Assembly: GCA_949316235.1 (NCBI GenBank)
Contig: OX438750.1
Coordinates: 1,874,501 to 1,938,500, forward strand
Reading direction: 5' to 3'
Length of the DNA: 64,000 nucleotides
From: Oegoconia quadripuncta
Lineage: Eukaryota; Arthropoda; Insecta; Lepidoptera; Autostichidae
Positions 20,312 to 30,815 of the stretch are shown in pieces. The position numbers and the translations under genes were made by a program. The notes beneath the pieces are model-generated. The model did not search any database, was not told where the DNA came from, and worked only from the letters and a program-made list of their open reading frames with translations. How positions within the stretch are numbered: position 1 is the stretch's first letter; the number at the start of each line of letters is the position of its first letter.

Positions 20312-20946
20312 AACTAATCTTTTATAAAATACAGGGTACATTTCTCCAGGGGACAGTTTGGGAAAGGCACATTTTGGAACTTGGGGACATTTTCATCATC
20401 TTTATCATGTTGATGATGATGGAACTAATCTTTTATAAAATTCACGATACATTTTACCAGGGGACAGTTTGGGAATGGGACGTTTTGGAACTTGGGGACA
20501 TTTTCATCATCTTTATCATGTTGATGGTGATGGAACTAATCTTTTATAAAATTCACGATACATTTTACCAGGGGACAGTTTGGGAATGGGACGTTTTGGA
20601 ACTTGGGGACATTTTCATCATCTTTATCATGTTGATGGTGGTGGAACTAATCTTTTATAAAATTCACGGTACATTTTTCCAGGGGACAGACTGGGAATGG
20701 GACGTTTTGGAACTTGGGGACATTTTCATCATCTTTATCATGTTGATGGCGATGAACTAATCTTTGATAAAATTCACCGTACATTTTTCTAGGGGTCTGT
20801 CTGGGAAAGGGATGTTTTGGAACTTGGCGACATTTTCTTCATCATGTGGCGTTCTTCAATGTTCATGGTGATGAACTAATCTTTTATAAAATTCAGGGTA
20901 CATTTTTCCAGGGGACGTCTGGGAAAGGGACGTTTTGGAACTTGGG
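20312..20946 (+). repeat. 111-bp tandem array, about 5.6 units
   Basis: CTAATCTTTTATAAAAT starts at 20314, 20425, 20536, 20647, 20757 and 20876. The spacings are therefore 111, 111, 111, 110 and 119. The first units are over 90 per cent alike and the last two are diverged. Because 111 is divisible by three, a 128-codon frame (20374-20760) stays open with a 37-residue repeat. It ends where the 110-bp unit shifts the frame. I read it as a minisatellite, not a gene. Confidence 0.9.
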
Positions 20947-21172
20947 GACGTTTTTTTATGCACAATGGGTTAACACTTGATCTCAATCACACCTGATGTT
21001 AAGTGAAGATGAGGCCAATTGTAGAAACGTACTGACCCGGACACCTCATTTATTTGGGGGACTGGCTATCTTATCTCTAACAATCAGAACACAACAATGC
21101 TATTAATATTGCTGTTTGGCGGCAAATTTAGATAAGATGGTGGTAGCTAGCCAGGCCCTACCACCAACCAAA
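20947..21172 (-). mobile_element. SINE-A, 5'-truncated
   Basis: Minus-strand copy that begins with its T-run directly at the end of the 111-bp array and stops before the tRNA-like head. Confidence 0.85.
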
Positions 21173-21258
21173 CCCGATAAAATGAGTAGTTCCCGCGGGA
21201 TAATCAAACTAAGCATATCCGCGATAAATCTATTCCATGCAGGCGAAGCCGGGGGCTT
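21173..21258 (+). mobile_element. Helitron-like 3' part
   Basis: Carries AGTAGTTCCCGCGGGATAA and CATGCAGGCGAAGCCGGGGG, the family's 3' half with the GC hairpin, then a TTA microsatellite instead of the CTAG end. Confidence 0.5.
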
Positions 21259-21261
21259 ATT

Positions 21262-21395
21262 ATTATTATTATTATTAAATTCTTTATTGCACACAAAAAT
21301 AAAATACAAAGAACATTTAACATAGATGATGAAGTGTACAAAGGCGGTCTTATCGTTGATAGCGATTTCTTCCAGACAACCTCAGTTAAAGAAGC
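21262..21395 (-). repeat. LINE 3'-UTR family 3
   Basis: Begins with a (TTA)n run and TTCTTTATTGCAC, then AAAGGCGGTCTTATCG and GATTTCTTCCAGA, the family blocks in reverse. Confidence 0.6.
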
Positions 21396-21399
21396 TTTT

Positions 21400-21850
21400 T
21401 TAATAAGTAGTTGGATAGTGCAAAGTAAAAGCTGAATAACTTAAATATCAGTAGGTACATAGACGATACGCGAACGGCCATTGTTATATGTTAATTTATC
21501 GAGGACAAATTACAGGCAGAATTCATTTCTGATACGCGCTAGCACAGCGCGCTAGCAACAGCTTCAACAGCATATGCAATGACCTAATGATATATGTAAT
21601 CTATGCCCTTCGAAATATTCAAAACGAAACTTAAACAGTGGCTGACACAATTCCTTTTTTTACTCAGTAGATGAATATTTTGATTTTTACAAATATCCAA
21701 AGCTATGAATACGATTTAATTATTACCTACATAACTATTTAATTTTGACTTCTGTGAACCTGACATTTTAACTAAATAATTAATGTTTATATAACTACGT
21801 ATAACGTGGGTGTGTAAATATAATCGTTAATTAAATGTGTAAATATAATT
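21400..21850. other. No recognised feature
   Basis: AT-rich. GATACGCGCTAGCACAGCGC near 21533 is a small local palindrome-like patch. No family match. Confidence 0.35.
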
Positions 21851-21851
21851 A

Positions 21852-22105
21852 AATTTTGCTGCTATACCAAACGGTCGCAAGTTCGAATCCCGCTAGGGGC
21901 ATATGTTTGCATGATGAATACAGACATGTGTTCGCGAGTTATGGATGTTTTTCATTTATATGTGTATTTATTTACAAAAAAAAAGTATACTTATGTGTAG
22001 TTTATCAACCATCTGGTATCTATAATACAAGTCTAGTTGCTTAGTGTGGAACTAGATGGCGCTGTGTGTATGTGCAAAGATATTTATTATTTATTAATAT
22101 TATCT
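21852..22105 (+). mobile_element. SINE-C, missing the A box
   Basis: Starts within the head, keeps GTTCGAATCCCGCTAGGGGC and the central block GTTATGGATGTTTTTCATTT, and ends with GGAACTAGATGGCGCTGTG and a TTTATTATT tail. Confidence 0.8.
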
Positions 22106-22149
22106 GTGTACCACATTTAGAGCAAAATAAAATGTATTTGGATAACTAG

Positions 22150-22197
22150 AACATACCTACACTCGAAAAACATTACCCTGCTTTTTCGGGCAGTCGG
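22150..22197 (-). repeat. Repeat D, short inverted fragment
   Basis: ACTCGAAAAACATTACCCTG and GGGCAGTCGG are the complement of the start of repeat D (2139). Confidence 0.55.
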
Positions 22198-22427
22198 TAT
22201 AATAGTTGAGAATAGAATAACGTCAAGAGCGAAACTGAACAAATAACAGAAAGAATCGAAAAACAATAGAAGGTCGCACAATATCACCACAGGTACTCGA
22301 AGAAAATGTTATGTCAGATTATATTAACGTAATTGTATAAGAAAACACCGGTATTCTTACAATCTGACAACGTAGGTATGACCTAAATAAGAAATTAATG
22401 TATTCAGAATCTGTCTGTCTGTCTTAT

Positions 22428-22672
22428 TTTTTTTTTATTATGCACAACGGGTTGGTACTTGACTACAATCACACCTGATGTAAAGTGAAGATTAGGTAGA
22501 AGGTGGAAGCGTACTGACCCGGAAACCCCAACACATTTGGGGACTGGCTATCTTATCTCTGACAACCATAACACGACAATGCTATTAACATTGCTGTTTG
22601 GCGGCAGATTTAGATAAGATGGTGGTAGCTAGCCAGGCGGACATTTAATATGCCCTAACCACCAACCATATT
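22428..22672 (-). mobile_element. SINE-A, 5'-truncated
   Basis: From a T-run through GCACAACGGGTTGGTACTTG to CCACCAACCA. The tRNA-like head is missing. Confidence 0.85.
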
Positions 22673-22894
22673 TATTTAAAAATTCAGTCAGGGCAAATAT
22701 CACGACACAGTAAACTATTTTTAGAAAATATATGGCAGCCATTCTACAGCCCAATGAAGTCCACAGTGATAATTTCAATTTAATATTGAAATACTAAATA
22801 ACTAAATACCTACACTATACCTAAAGCAAGCTACAGAATGGTTAGAAAAGATTTTTATTGTACCACTGATGGGTACTCTTATCTTTCTACAAAA

Positions 22895-23062
22895 AATCAG
22901 GAACAATACAATACAATACAATACAAATACACTCTATTGTACAAAAGGAGAACATACATTTTACAAAACACGAAACTGATAAGAGTACAATTAGACGGCC
23001 TTATGACTAAAAGCGATCTCTTCCACGCTACCTTTGGGTGTAGGAGTATGACTTTATAGAAC
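22895..23062 (-). repeat. LINE 3'-UTR family 3 with (ATACA)n
   Basis: AATACAATACAATACAATAC followed by ACTCTATTGTACAAAAG and, further on, GATCTCTTCCACGCTACCTT. A frame at 22838-23059 runs through it and is chance. Confidence 0.6.
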
Positions 23063-23119
23063 AGGCAGGTTGTGCAAAATACGGATGCAGATATGAAATA
23101 CCTACATAATCAATTCTAT

Positions 23120-23321
23120 TATTCTATTAAGAGCCCATAGTGTCCCACTGCTGGGCAAAGGCCTCCCTCATCTGTTTCCAATCGTTTCTGTTCTTGGCGA
23201 GCACAAACCATCCCTTATCAAAACTGTCAAGCTCGTCTCTCCACCGTTTTCGCGGTCTGCCCCGTTTGCGTCTGGCGGTTGTAGGAGTCCAAATAGTGGA
23301 CGCATTTGCCCACATAATCAA
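23120..23321 (-). pseudogene. RTE-type retrotransposon C-terminus
   Basis: The minus-strand frame reads RRKRGRPRKRWRDELDSF, then NRNDWKQMREAFAQQWDT and stops. This is the highly recurrent last 55 residues of insect RTE ORF2, with the basic GRPRKRW turn and the final AFAQQW. The frame is open but only the C-terminus is present, so it is a 5'-truncated remnant. Confidence 0.8.
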
Positions 23322-23354
23322 TTACTTATTTAATAAACAAAAATTAAAACCATA

Positions 23355-23355
23355 C

Positions 23356-23389
<34 letters not shown>

Positions 23390-23425
23390 CATAAATAGCT
23401 ATATATATATATATATACATATAGA
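23355..23425. repeat. (TA)n microsatellite
   Basis: Two near-perfect TA runs separated by a short interruption. Confidence 0.9.
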
Positions 23426-23491
23426 TATATTAGAATAAGGAACTTTAAGTATACAATAAAAATCATATCTAAAAAACATAGAGAAGCATTC

Positions 23492-23596
23492 TGACGACCT
23501 GTTTGGTGTAGTGGTTAACAACTCTGGTCACTATATCAAAAGGTTGTGGGTTCGAATACCGCTAGGGGCATATGTTTGTGTGATGAATACGGTTAC
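23492..23596 (+). mobile_element. SINE-C, 5' part
   Basis: Complete head (GACCTGTTTGGTGTAGTGG, GGTTCGAATACC) and the start of the central block, then an abrupt end at GATGAATACGGTTACGG. Confidence 0.8.
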
Positions 23597-23704
23597 GGTA
23601 CGGTCTTATGCAGTTTGCTGTATCAATTATCATCATTATTTTACTTTTATTCTTAATAATAAGTTACGGCTGTTCGAAGCTATTTTCGTTAGTGAGTAGA
23701 CAAC

Positions 23705-23972
23705 CAGAATCGCAATCGCCCCACTGGCAACATCTCTAGGTTGCGGGTTTAATCCCGCTGGGGGCATAAGTTTGTGTGATGAATACGGACATGTGTACCC
23801 GAGTTATGGATGTTTCAATTTATAATAAGTATTTATTTACAAAAACAAATATGTATTTATGTAGTATATCAATCATCTGGTATCCACAACACAAACCTAT
23901 AGTTGCTTACTGTGGAACTAGATGGCGCTGTATGTATGTCTAAGGATATTTATTTATTTATTATTTATTAAT
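23705..23972 (+). mobile_element. SINE-C, diverged head
   Basis: The A-box part is replaced by other sequence. From GGTTGCGGGTTTAATCCCGC to the GGAACTAGATGGCGCTGTA tail it is a normal SINE-C. Confidence 0.8.
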
Positions 23973-24254
23973 ATTGGAAGGTTGAAGGAGACAAAACCGC
24001 AAGGCAAATGCTAGTGTAATTTTATCGGCGAAATTACAAACAAACAACATTGAAACTCGCAATAAAAATGAGGAAAAACTTTGTGAAGCCCTTCACAAAG
24101 CTGCGGCCCTTCCTGCAACTTCAAGGGCTTCGCAGTGACGAAATGTTTTCACTTTAGAGCTTTTATAAGTAGCTGAATAGCCTTGGGTACCTATTGCTTG
24201 TGGGTCCCGTAGTTATTGGAGTTTATAGGGGTCCGTAATCTACAAGGAACTCGT

Positions 24255-24345
24255 ATTGTTTCTTGCTTGTTCTTCTCAGGGGAAAATTGCATTTTGAACA
24301 AGCAGTAACAGTAAAAAGAATTTAAAATTGACTATTTTAAGTTTA
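24255..24345 (+). repeat. LINE type-1 3' UTR fragment
   Basis: TTTCTTGCTTGTTCTTCTCA, then GCATTTTGAACAAGCAGTA and a diverged end. Confidence 0.65.
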
Positions 24346-24539
24346 CAAATTAATATAATTCACTTTCTATGTTTCAATTTAGATGTTTTAATTTTTCAAT
24401 TGACATTTGAAGTTATAATTGTTATTTTATATTTTCAATGTCTACCACTGTTTATTAACGTAGTTATAGGTGACTGTACTAACAAAGATGGACCTTATTT
24501 TCTGGAAAAATAAATGATTTATTATTATTATCACCATTT

Positions 24540-24862
24540 CGACCGCCTCCGTAGCTCAATCAATCAAAACAATATTGGGTTTACGAATCGGAGGTCGCGG
24601 GTTCGATTTAAGTACTCGGTTTGGTTGGTGGTATGGCATTTTAAATGTCCGCCTGGGTAGCTACCACTATCTTATCTAAATCTGCCGCCAAACAGCAATG
24701 TTGATAGCATTGTTGTGTTCCGGTTGTCAGAGATAAGATAGCTAGTCCACCAAATGTGTTGGGGTTTCCGGGTCAGTACGCTTCCACCTTCGGCCTCATC
24801 TTACTTAACATCCGGTGTGATTGAGATCAAGGGCTAACACGTTGTGCATAAAAAAAAAACTA
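24540..24862 (+). mobile_element. SINE-A, small deletion after the B box
   Basis: Full layout, but the segment CCCAGCGGGGTACATGT after GGTTCGAT is missing, and the A-box region has a 4-5-bp duplication (CAATCAATC). Confidence 0.85.
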
Positions 24863-24974
24863 CAAATTTAAGCATCTTTGACTTTAACGTTATCTATCTA
24901 TCTATCTAGAAGATGCTAATTTCGTGAAGCATGGACATAGCTGTCTTATTATTCATATAATTATCAAATCACAA

Positions 24975-25145
24975 ATTGTAACCCATAATATGTTTAAAAG
25001 AGCAACCCTAGAGTTTCTTGCGCGTACTTCTCTGGGGAGTCAGCTTTGTGAATGAACAGTAAATTTTAATTTAACATTAATCTTAATAGTGACGTTTTCA
25101 AGTGATAATTTTATTCTATGAAATAAAATATTTTGATTTGATTAC
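24975..25145 (+). repeat. LINE 3' UTR, type-2-like
   Basis: Ends in ATGAAATAAAATATTTTGAT with a GATTTGATT tail. The earlier part has CTAGAGTTTCTTGCGCG and GAATGAACAGTAAA, an analogue of the type-1 blocks with different spacing. Confidence 0.5.
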
Positions 25146-25242
25146 CTTATTGTACTTATATATACTGTAGTATACACCATGGTTACAATAATAACAATTT
25201 TTTACAATATTCCAATGCTTATAGTTAAACAAGTCTCACAAC

Positions 25243-25490
25243 TGACGACCTGTTTGGTATAGTGGTTAGATACTCTGACAGCTAACCCAAACAGTCGCGG
25301 GTTCGAGTCCCGCTAGGAGCATGTTTGTAAGATGAATACAGACATGTGTTCCCGAGTTACTGATGCTTTTCATTTATGTATGTATTTATTATCAAAAAAA
25401 TGTATTTGTGTAGTTTCTTAACCATCCATAAGACAAGCCTATAGTTGCTTAGTGTGGAACTAAATGGCGCTGTGTGTATGTGCAAAATTA
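25243..25490 (+). mobile_element. SINE-C, full length
   Basis: Head with GGTATAGTGG and GGTTCGAGTCCCGC, central block (slightly altered), and GGAACTAAATGGCGCTGTG before the end. Confidence 0.85.
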
Positions 25491-25739
25491 TAGTTTCGTC
25501 ATGTCTGTCTGTCCATGGCTTAGTTCAACAGCCCTTAGTACTGGAAAGCTGTAATTTGGCATGGGGTATACATATTAATCACGCCGACAAAGTGGGAAAA
25601 TATAATGTCGAAAAAAAAAATTTAAGGGATAATTTTTGCAATCCGTTTGCGAAATATTAAGTAATTTTTTGATACGTTAAAAAATTCAAGGCACTATCAC
25701 GAAGGATAAGGATAAGGAGGTCTGGTGTTAGCTGGTCGT

Positions 25740-25980
25740 TATGTTAATTGCTATTGTTTTGTAATATGTTATATAAAATGTAATATTATTGTAAAGATGG
25801 AAACTAATTGAAAAGATTTGTTGTTGCGTAGTTTCTTGTCGCTTCTTCTCCCTAACCATAACAACTTGTGAAGCGATGTAGTTTAAAAAAAAATAACATG
25901 TTGACTTTCAATAAGTGATATTTTTGTATCCTACATTTAATAAAATATTTTTGATTTGGATTTTGATTTTGATCTATCTA
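25740..25980 (+). repeat. LINE 3' UTR with (GATTTT)n tail
   Basis: AGTTTCTTGTCGCTTCTTCT, then GTGATATTTTTGTATCC and a TTTGATTTTGATTTTGATC tail leading into a TATC microsatellite. Confidence 0.5.
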
Positions 25981-26047
25981 TCTATCGATCTATCTATATA
26001 TAGTTTATATATCCATATAAACTATCACAGCTAAAGGCCTTAAAAGT

Positions 26048-26306
26048 TTTTTTTTTTAAATAAATATAAATATCTTTGCACGTACACACAACGCCATCTA
26101 GTTCCACACTAAGCAACTAGGCTTGTACTATAGATACCGGATGGTTGAATGGTTGATAAACTACACTACTTATTTTTTTGTAAATAAATACACATATAAA
26201 TGAAAAACATCCATAACTCGGGAACACATGTCTGTATTCATCATACGAACATTATGCCCCTAGCGGGATTCGAACCCGCGACCTTTTGGTATAGCAGCAG
26301 AGTTAA
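26048..26306 (-). mobile_element. SINE-C, nearly full length
   Basis: Minus-strand copy. The tail is at the left (AAATATCTTTGCACGTACAC), the CGGGATTCGAACCCGCG B box is near the right, and the A box is degraded. Confidence 0.85.
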
Positions 26307-26524
26307 TGACTAATAGTCGAAAAATATATAAAATGTACTTTCCATTGAAAATTATTTACAAACCGCCAGCCTTCCACCCGTTTAGGCGTGACGTGGTAAC
26401 AAACATACATACATATATACTTAATATGTAGTTATATTTATATACAGTTAGGTTTTTTTTATCTATCATATTTATTCATTTTTTAGATTTCCATTTATAA
26501 ACTGTTTTCGCGTTTGGCTACAAT

Positions 26525-26690
26525 CTCACCTGATGGAAAGTGACGATGTAGCCGAAGATGTATCACGCGCACCCAGTAAATGCCTATTCACTCTAGACTT
26601 GAAGATCCCAAGGTTGTAAGTGTCGGGAAAAACCGACGCGGGCAGTGAGTTCCATACCTTAGCAGTCCGCATTATAAATGATTCCAGTCA
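26525..26690 (-). pseudogene. Non-LTR retrotransposon C-terminal fragment
   Basis: The complement reads KVWNSLPASVFPDTYNLG and RVNRHLLGARD, followed by a stop and CATCAGGTGAGATTG. It is the family of 5557-5992 in reverse orientation. Confidence 0.6.
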
Positions 26691-26694
26691 TATC

Positions 26695-26822
26695 TCTTTT
26701 TCGTAAGTCTGCTGGAAGAAATTTCATTGTAGAAATAAGCAGAACCTGTTGTGTCGTCTCTATTATTTTGTATCTGTATGTTTTTTTTTCTTGTGTGCAA
26801 TAAATGATAAATAAATAAAATA
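26695..26822 (+). repeat. LINE 3'-UTR family 3
   Basis: GTCTGCTGGAAGAAATTTCA, the AGAAATAAGCAGAACC block and GTGTGCAATAAATGATAAA. It is in the opposite orientation to the adjacent fragment. Confidence 0.6.
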
Positions 26823-27169
26823 CATACGACATACACACACACTAAATTTCGCATTTATAATATTAGTTGGGATTGGGATTAATTGGGATAAGATGTGTGC
26901 CCAACATAGATAACTAACATAATGAAGAAGTCACACCGTTAACTTGATTTCAATTCTGATTTCCCACTCATTGTTATGCGAATAAGGCACTCCTTTGAAC
27001 TAGATAATTTATTTTGTCGGTTCAAAGTTTAAGCCGTGTTCGCAAATTGGAACTATCGAGGTTAGATTGTTCACATAAATTGGGGAGTTACGGCGTTATT
27101 AAATAATTCGTCACTAATATCTGTTTAGGATAGTTTGTGGTTGTGTAATCTTTATGTATCGAGGTTATT

Positions 27170-27235
27170 GTGTGGTTGGGTTGTCTGGAAGAGACAGCTT
27201 TTAGTGATAAGACCGCCTAATTGGCCGTCACCAGT
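27170..27235 (+). repeat. LINE 3'-UTR family 3 fragment
   Basis: GGGTTGTCTGGAAGAGACAG and TAGTGATAAGACCGCC only. Confidence 0.5.
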
Positions 27236-27380
27236 GACATCGACTAAGCGCTTTGAAATATTAAAGAAAAATTTAAGAGCGCCCGGCCCCCAAGGACCGA
27301 GGTTTCGACTCCGAAAGCTATTAACTATTCGAAACCGATGTCTCTATATTTGTTAATTTCGATTTTCTGCACCTGGGCCT

Positions 27381-27621
27381 GCAGTCTCGACATAGATAGC
27401 GATCGTTTTGTTATCGAATTCGGTCGCTATGTCCTAACAATGTTATTTTAATTGGAGAATTAGAGTCTTTAGTATCAAAATATCGTTTTCCATTGAAACT
27501 ACGATTCAGGCTTCCAACAAAAACCGATATGATTATGAACACTATAACATTTAGAATAACATTGTTACGACTTAACGACCGAAATCGGTGGTATAGCGAT
27601 CGCTATCTATGTCGAGACTGC
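27381..27621. mobile_element. MITE with 25-bp perfect terminal repeats
   Basis: GCAGTCTCGACATAGATAGC plus GATCG at 27381-27405 is complemented exactly at 27597-27621. Similarity continues inward, with gaps, to AACAATGTTAT on both sides. A 241-bp unit without a transposase. Confidence 0.8.
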
Positions 27622-27624
27622 GGG

Positions 27625-28225
27625 GGCTGGCCTCCTTGAGGTTCCTTGGAGGTGGGATAGGGCGAAAGTGTCGACACAATTGGCATCCCACACTAAGGCA
27701 CGACCCATACTCCAAGGAATCAAGGTCATTCCGTCCGTCATTTCGTGATTGAGGTCAAACGCTGACCCACTGTATAAAAAACATAGTTTTGTATTATCGA
27801 CGCAGCGTTCTCGTTTAGGTAACCTCATTCATTATTCACCAAATCATTTCCATTTGTTTACCCAGGAGATAGGTATTTTCGGACGAGTAGTTTTGTGGTC
27901 GGACACCGTGTAAACCGGTTAGAGTCGGTTGAAACTTGTTATAACCAGTTTAGGCCAGATTACATCGACCCGAAAGTTTTCGGTGCCGATCTGACGGAGC
28001 TGCTGGGCTATTTCAATTTTTAATGCGATCTGTTTTGTTATTTAGAACATTATGTAGTACTTATCTACCTATACTGTTTTGTAGTACATGACAATGTATA
28101 ATTAATCAAACAATCATACGGGAACTGTGTGCCAAAGGCTTATTATAACATTTCTGACTATCTTGATGATTATACAATGATAATTATGCAATATAATATT
28201 ATACATTGTAACCATTATAATTGTA
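27625..28225. other. No recognised feature
   Basis: The left 200 bp are GC-richer (GCCTCCTTGAGGTTCCTTGG and so on) and may belong to an older element around the MITE. The rest is AT-rich. ACTTATTATAACATTTCTGACT-like phrases near 28140 hint at another LINE C-terminus, too short to name. Confidence 0.3.
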
Positions 28226-28462
28226 ATAATGGTTGGTGGTAGGGCATTTTATATGTCCGCCTGGCTAGCTACCACCATATTATCTAAATCTGCCGCCAAA
28301 TAGCAATGTTAATAGCATTGTTGTGTTCCGGTTGTCAGAGATAAGATAGCCAGTCTCCTAAATGTGTTGGGTTTTCGGGTCAGTACGCTTCCACCTTCTA
28401 CCTCATCTTCACTTAACATCAGGTGTGATTGAGGTCAAGTACCAACCCGTTATGCATAAAAA
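28226..28462 (+). mobile_element. SINE-A, 5'-truncated
   Basis: Starts at TAATGGTTGGTGGTAGGGCA and runs to CCCGTTATGCATAAAAAA. Confidence 0.85.
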
Positions 28463-29115
28463 AGGTGTTAAAAGAAGAAGAGATGCCTGTTAGCCACAGT
28501 TGAGAACCGAAGAGCAAAGATGATAGGTCACTTGATACGACACGACATTTTTTTGAAGAACATAATTGAGGGAAAGATTGAAGGATAGAGAGGAAGGGGA
28601 AGACCTAGGCGTAATTACTTTGACCAAGTGAAAAAAAAAGTGAATGTCGTGTGTACCAAGAGGTTAACTCGTGACTCTAAGAGGTAACTCTAACCGCCTC
28701 CGTGGCTCAATGTAAACAACATTGGGTTTACGATTCGGAGGTCGCGGGTACGATCCCCAGCGGGGTACATGTTTAAGTACTCGGTTTGGTTGGTGGTAGA
28801 GCATTTTAAATGTCCGCCTGGCTAGCTATCACCATCTTATCTAAATCTGCCGCCAAACAACAATGTTAATAGCATTGTTGTATTCCGGTTGTCAGAGATA
28901 AGATAGCCAGTTCCCCAAATATTTGGGTTTCCGGGTCAGTACGCTTCCATCTTCGACCTCATCTTCACTTAACATCAGGTGTGATTGAGGTCAAGTGCCA
29001 ACCCGTTAGGCATAAAAAAAAAAAAAAAACGAGGGCGGAAAGTAGAGAGACGTGGTCGTTACTCCACCAACAAGAGCATAGCTCTTAAATTGAAGAAGAA
29101 GAAGCTCTTGTCGGC
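28463..29115 (+). pseudogene. RTE-type C-terminus split by SINE-A
   Basis: The plus strand carries the same region as the minus-strand frame at 55875-56185 (GLLATVENRRAKMIGHL-like, then GRGRPRRN and FDQVK). It is frameshifted and interrupted by SINE-A at 28691-29030. The final part, ACGAGGGCGGAAAGTAGAGA through ACAAGAGCATAGCTCTTAAA, follows the SINE. Confidence 0.65.
28691..29030 (+). mobile_element. SINE-A, full length, inside RTE remnant
   Basis: All blocks are present, from TAACCGCCTCCGTGGCTCAA to GTTAGGCATAAAAAA. The RTE sequence is continuous once this copy is removed, apart from a small disturbed stretch (AGAGGTAACTC) at the left edge. Confidence 0.9.
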
Positions 29116-29165
29116 TGATTTCTTCCCACACTTCTCTACATTAATCCTTTTGAAAAATTTTGTAT

Positions 29166-29622
29166 ACAGGGTGTAATTTAATTCATGTAATTCCTGTTTA
29201 CTGGTGACTCCTGATCACGAACAACTTTCCACGAGGAACCATAGCCGAATTCATCCGAAACTTGTTGGACTTCAATATTAAAGATAACACTTTCGAATTC
29301 AATATGCAGAAGATTCAGATGTACTTAACAATTAGGAAACCCACTTAATTACTCGTATTGAATTCCGAGATGATAGGTTCGCTGTTAGCGATAAGGTCGC
29401 CTAATTTGTACTTTCTATAAGATATTGAAACGTAAATAACTTCCTTATTTAAATAATAAAGCGTATTTGATTGATTTATTGATTGATTTAAAGGTGGTTT
29501 CAGAAAGTATGGATAATCGAAATTTTTTTTATCGAATTCGACTATAGTCCCTTAGGGAAAGTTATTTGTAATCAAGAGTGACGTTACCAGTTAATGTGAA
29601 ATACACGAATTCGAGGAATATT
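29166..29622. mobile_element. Long-TIR element, copy 1
   Basis: The left end CAGGGTGTAATTTAATTCAT continues to GATCACGAACAACTTTCC. Its diverged complement is at 29560-29620, and the right terminus is replaced by the next element. A related right end, with CACCCTGTA intact, is at 42653-42783. A family-3 LINE tail (29372-29478) sits inside. Confidence 0.6.
29372..29478 (+). repeat. LINE 3'-UTR family 3, inside long-TIR element
   Basis: TTCGCTGTTAGCGATAAGG, CGCCTAATTTGTACTTTC, then AATAATAAAGCG with a TTGATT tail. Confidence 0.55.
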
Positions 29623-29623
29623 T

Positions 29624-29725
29624 TTTTATCCCGATAAAGTGAGTAAGTAGTTCCCGCGAGATAAACAAATTAAACATATCCAGGATAAAGTTCTTCCACT
29701 CAGGCGAAGCCGCGAGCGGAAAGCT
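29624..29725 (+). mobile_element. Helitron-like 3' part
   Basis: ATCCCGATAAAGTGAG, GTAGTTCCCGCGAGATAAAC and CAGGCGAAGCCGCGAGCGG, ending GAAAGCTATTT where other copies read GCTAGT. Confidence 0.5.
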
Positions 29726-29911
29726 ATTTATAAATAAAGTTATTTATTCATTTATCACACGAATTCAGCGGCAGTCCGAGGGAGGGTGTCACATGGGTCA
29801 TGACCCCCTCCCCAAATCGTCAATTCCACAGGCCTCCTAAAACTTAACGGTTTACGAAATTCTACACTAAACTATAAAAGAGGTTATGTTGAGTATGAGC
29901 CGTTCGCGCAA

Positions 29912-30535
29912 TTTATCAATTGAGACCTGCAGTGTCACTTAGAGATAGATTTAAAGAGTATAATATTCTAACCTTTTCGTCACAGTACATCTTTGAAAGT
30001 CTAATATATGTAAAAAAAAATATAACATCATTTAGGAAAAATAGTGATAAACATGATGTCAATACAAGAAATAAAGATAAACTTGCAGGTCACATAAGTC
30101 GCCTCCACAAAGTCAGTAATTCATTCAAAGGGTTATGTATACGCTTTTTCAATAAAGTTCCTGTTGATATACAAAATCTTCCTTTCAATAAATTTAAAGA
30201 TACTATAAAACAGAAACTTATTAAGAAAGCATATTATAAAATATCAGATTATTTAGAAGATAAACAATCATGGACATAACCAGCCCGTTCGCATAACCAG
30301 GCTATTTCACAATTAATAATCAAATATTATAATATAAAATAATAATTAATAATTTTGTAATATAAAAACCTTTTTTTAAAAAAAGCGACCTCTCGAGTTT
30401 CTTGCTTGTTCTTCTCAGGGGAAAATTGCCTTTTGAACAAGCAGTAGCTTTAAAAATGTAAAATCTGACTATTTTAAGTGTACCCTGTGTACCTACAAAA
30501 TAAAGCATTTTTTGATTTTGATTTTGATTTTGATT
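29912..30535 (+). pseudogene. LINE type-1 ORF2 C-terminus with 3' UTR
   Basis: The frame (29920-30279) has LRDRFKEYNILTFSSQYIF, KHDVNTRNKDKLAGHISRLH, FFNKVPVDIQNLPFNKFK and a stop after YYKISDYLEDKQ. This is the region after the RT domain in Jockey/CR1-like ORF2. The 3' UTR follows, with TTCTTGCTTGTTCTTCTCAG and GTACCTACAAAATAAAGC, ending in (GATTTT)n. The open frame is 5'-truncated, and no RT catalytic motif remains. It is the longest copy of this family and defines the 3' end of the others. Confidence 0.8.
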
Positions 30536-30539
30536 ATGG

Positions 30540-30815
30540 GCAGAGCGCTCTCACTCGCCGCTCCGCCCGGCAAAGCAGAAAAAGGAATTAGTGTGTCAGC
30601 GGTAGTTCATCGTTAAAAAAGGAAAAGAAACACGTATCTGATGCTAGAATATACAAAGTGAAATTCAGATATTTGGATAATGTCAAAATTGTGCTTCAAT
30701 TAGTGCCAAATAGTGACCAGAAATAGTGAGTTTAGGAGTTATTTAATATTTTAGTGAGCATGTAGGATGTCCACCGACTATTTACTCATCCACATACAAT
30801 ACCACGCATGCAAAC
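30540..30815. other. Unidentified, possible 5' end of an element
   Basis: GCTCTCACTCGCCGCTCCGC followed by AGTGTGTCAGCGGTAGTTC, then AT-rich leader-like sequence up to an ATG at 30767. It could be a promoter or leader. No evidence decides. Confidence 0.25.

Larger units (their letters stand above)
26370..26875 (-). mobile_element. Helitron-like piece split by LINE remnants
   Basis: CCACCCGTTTAGGCGTGACG at 26378 and CGCATTTATAATATTAGTTG at 26850 are consecutive parts of the family. Between them lie the two retrotransposon fragments listed next. Confidence 0.4.

Noticed and set aside
20374..20760. Repeat protein of 128 residues
   Set aside because: It stays open only because the 111-bp unit is divisible by three. 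It lies wholly in the array and ends at the first 110-bp unit.
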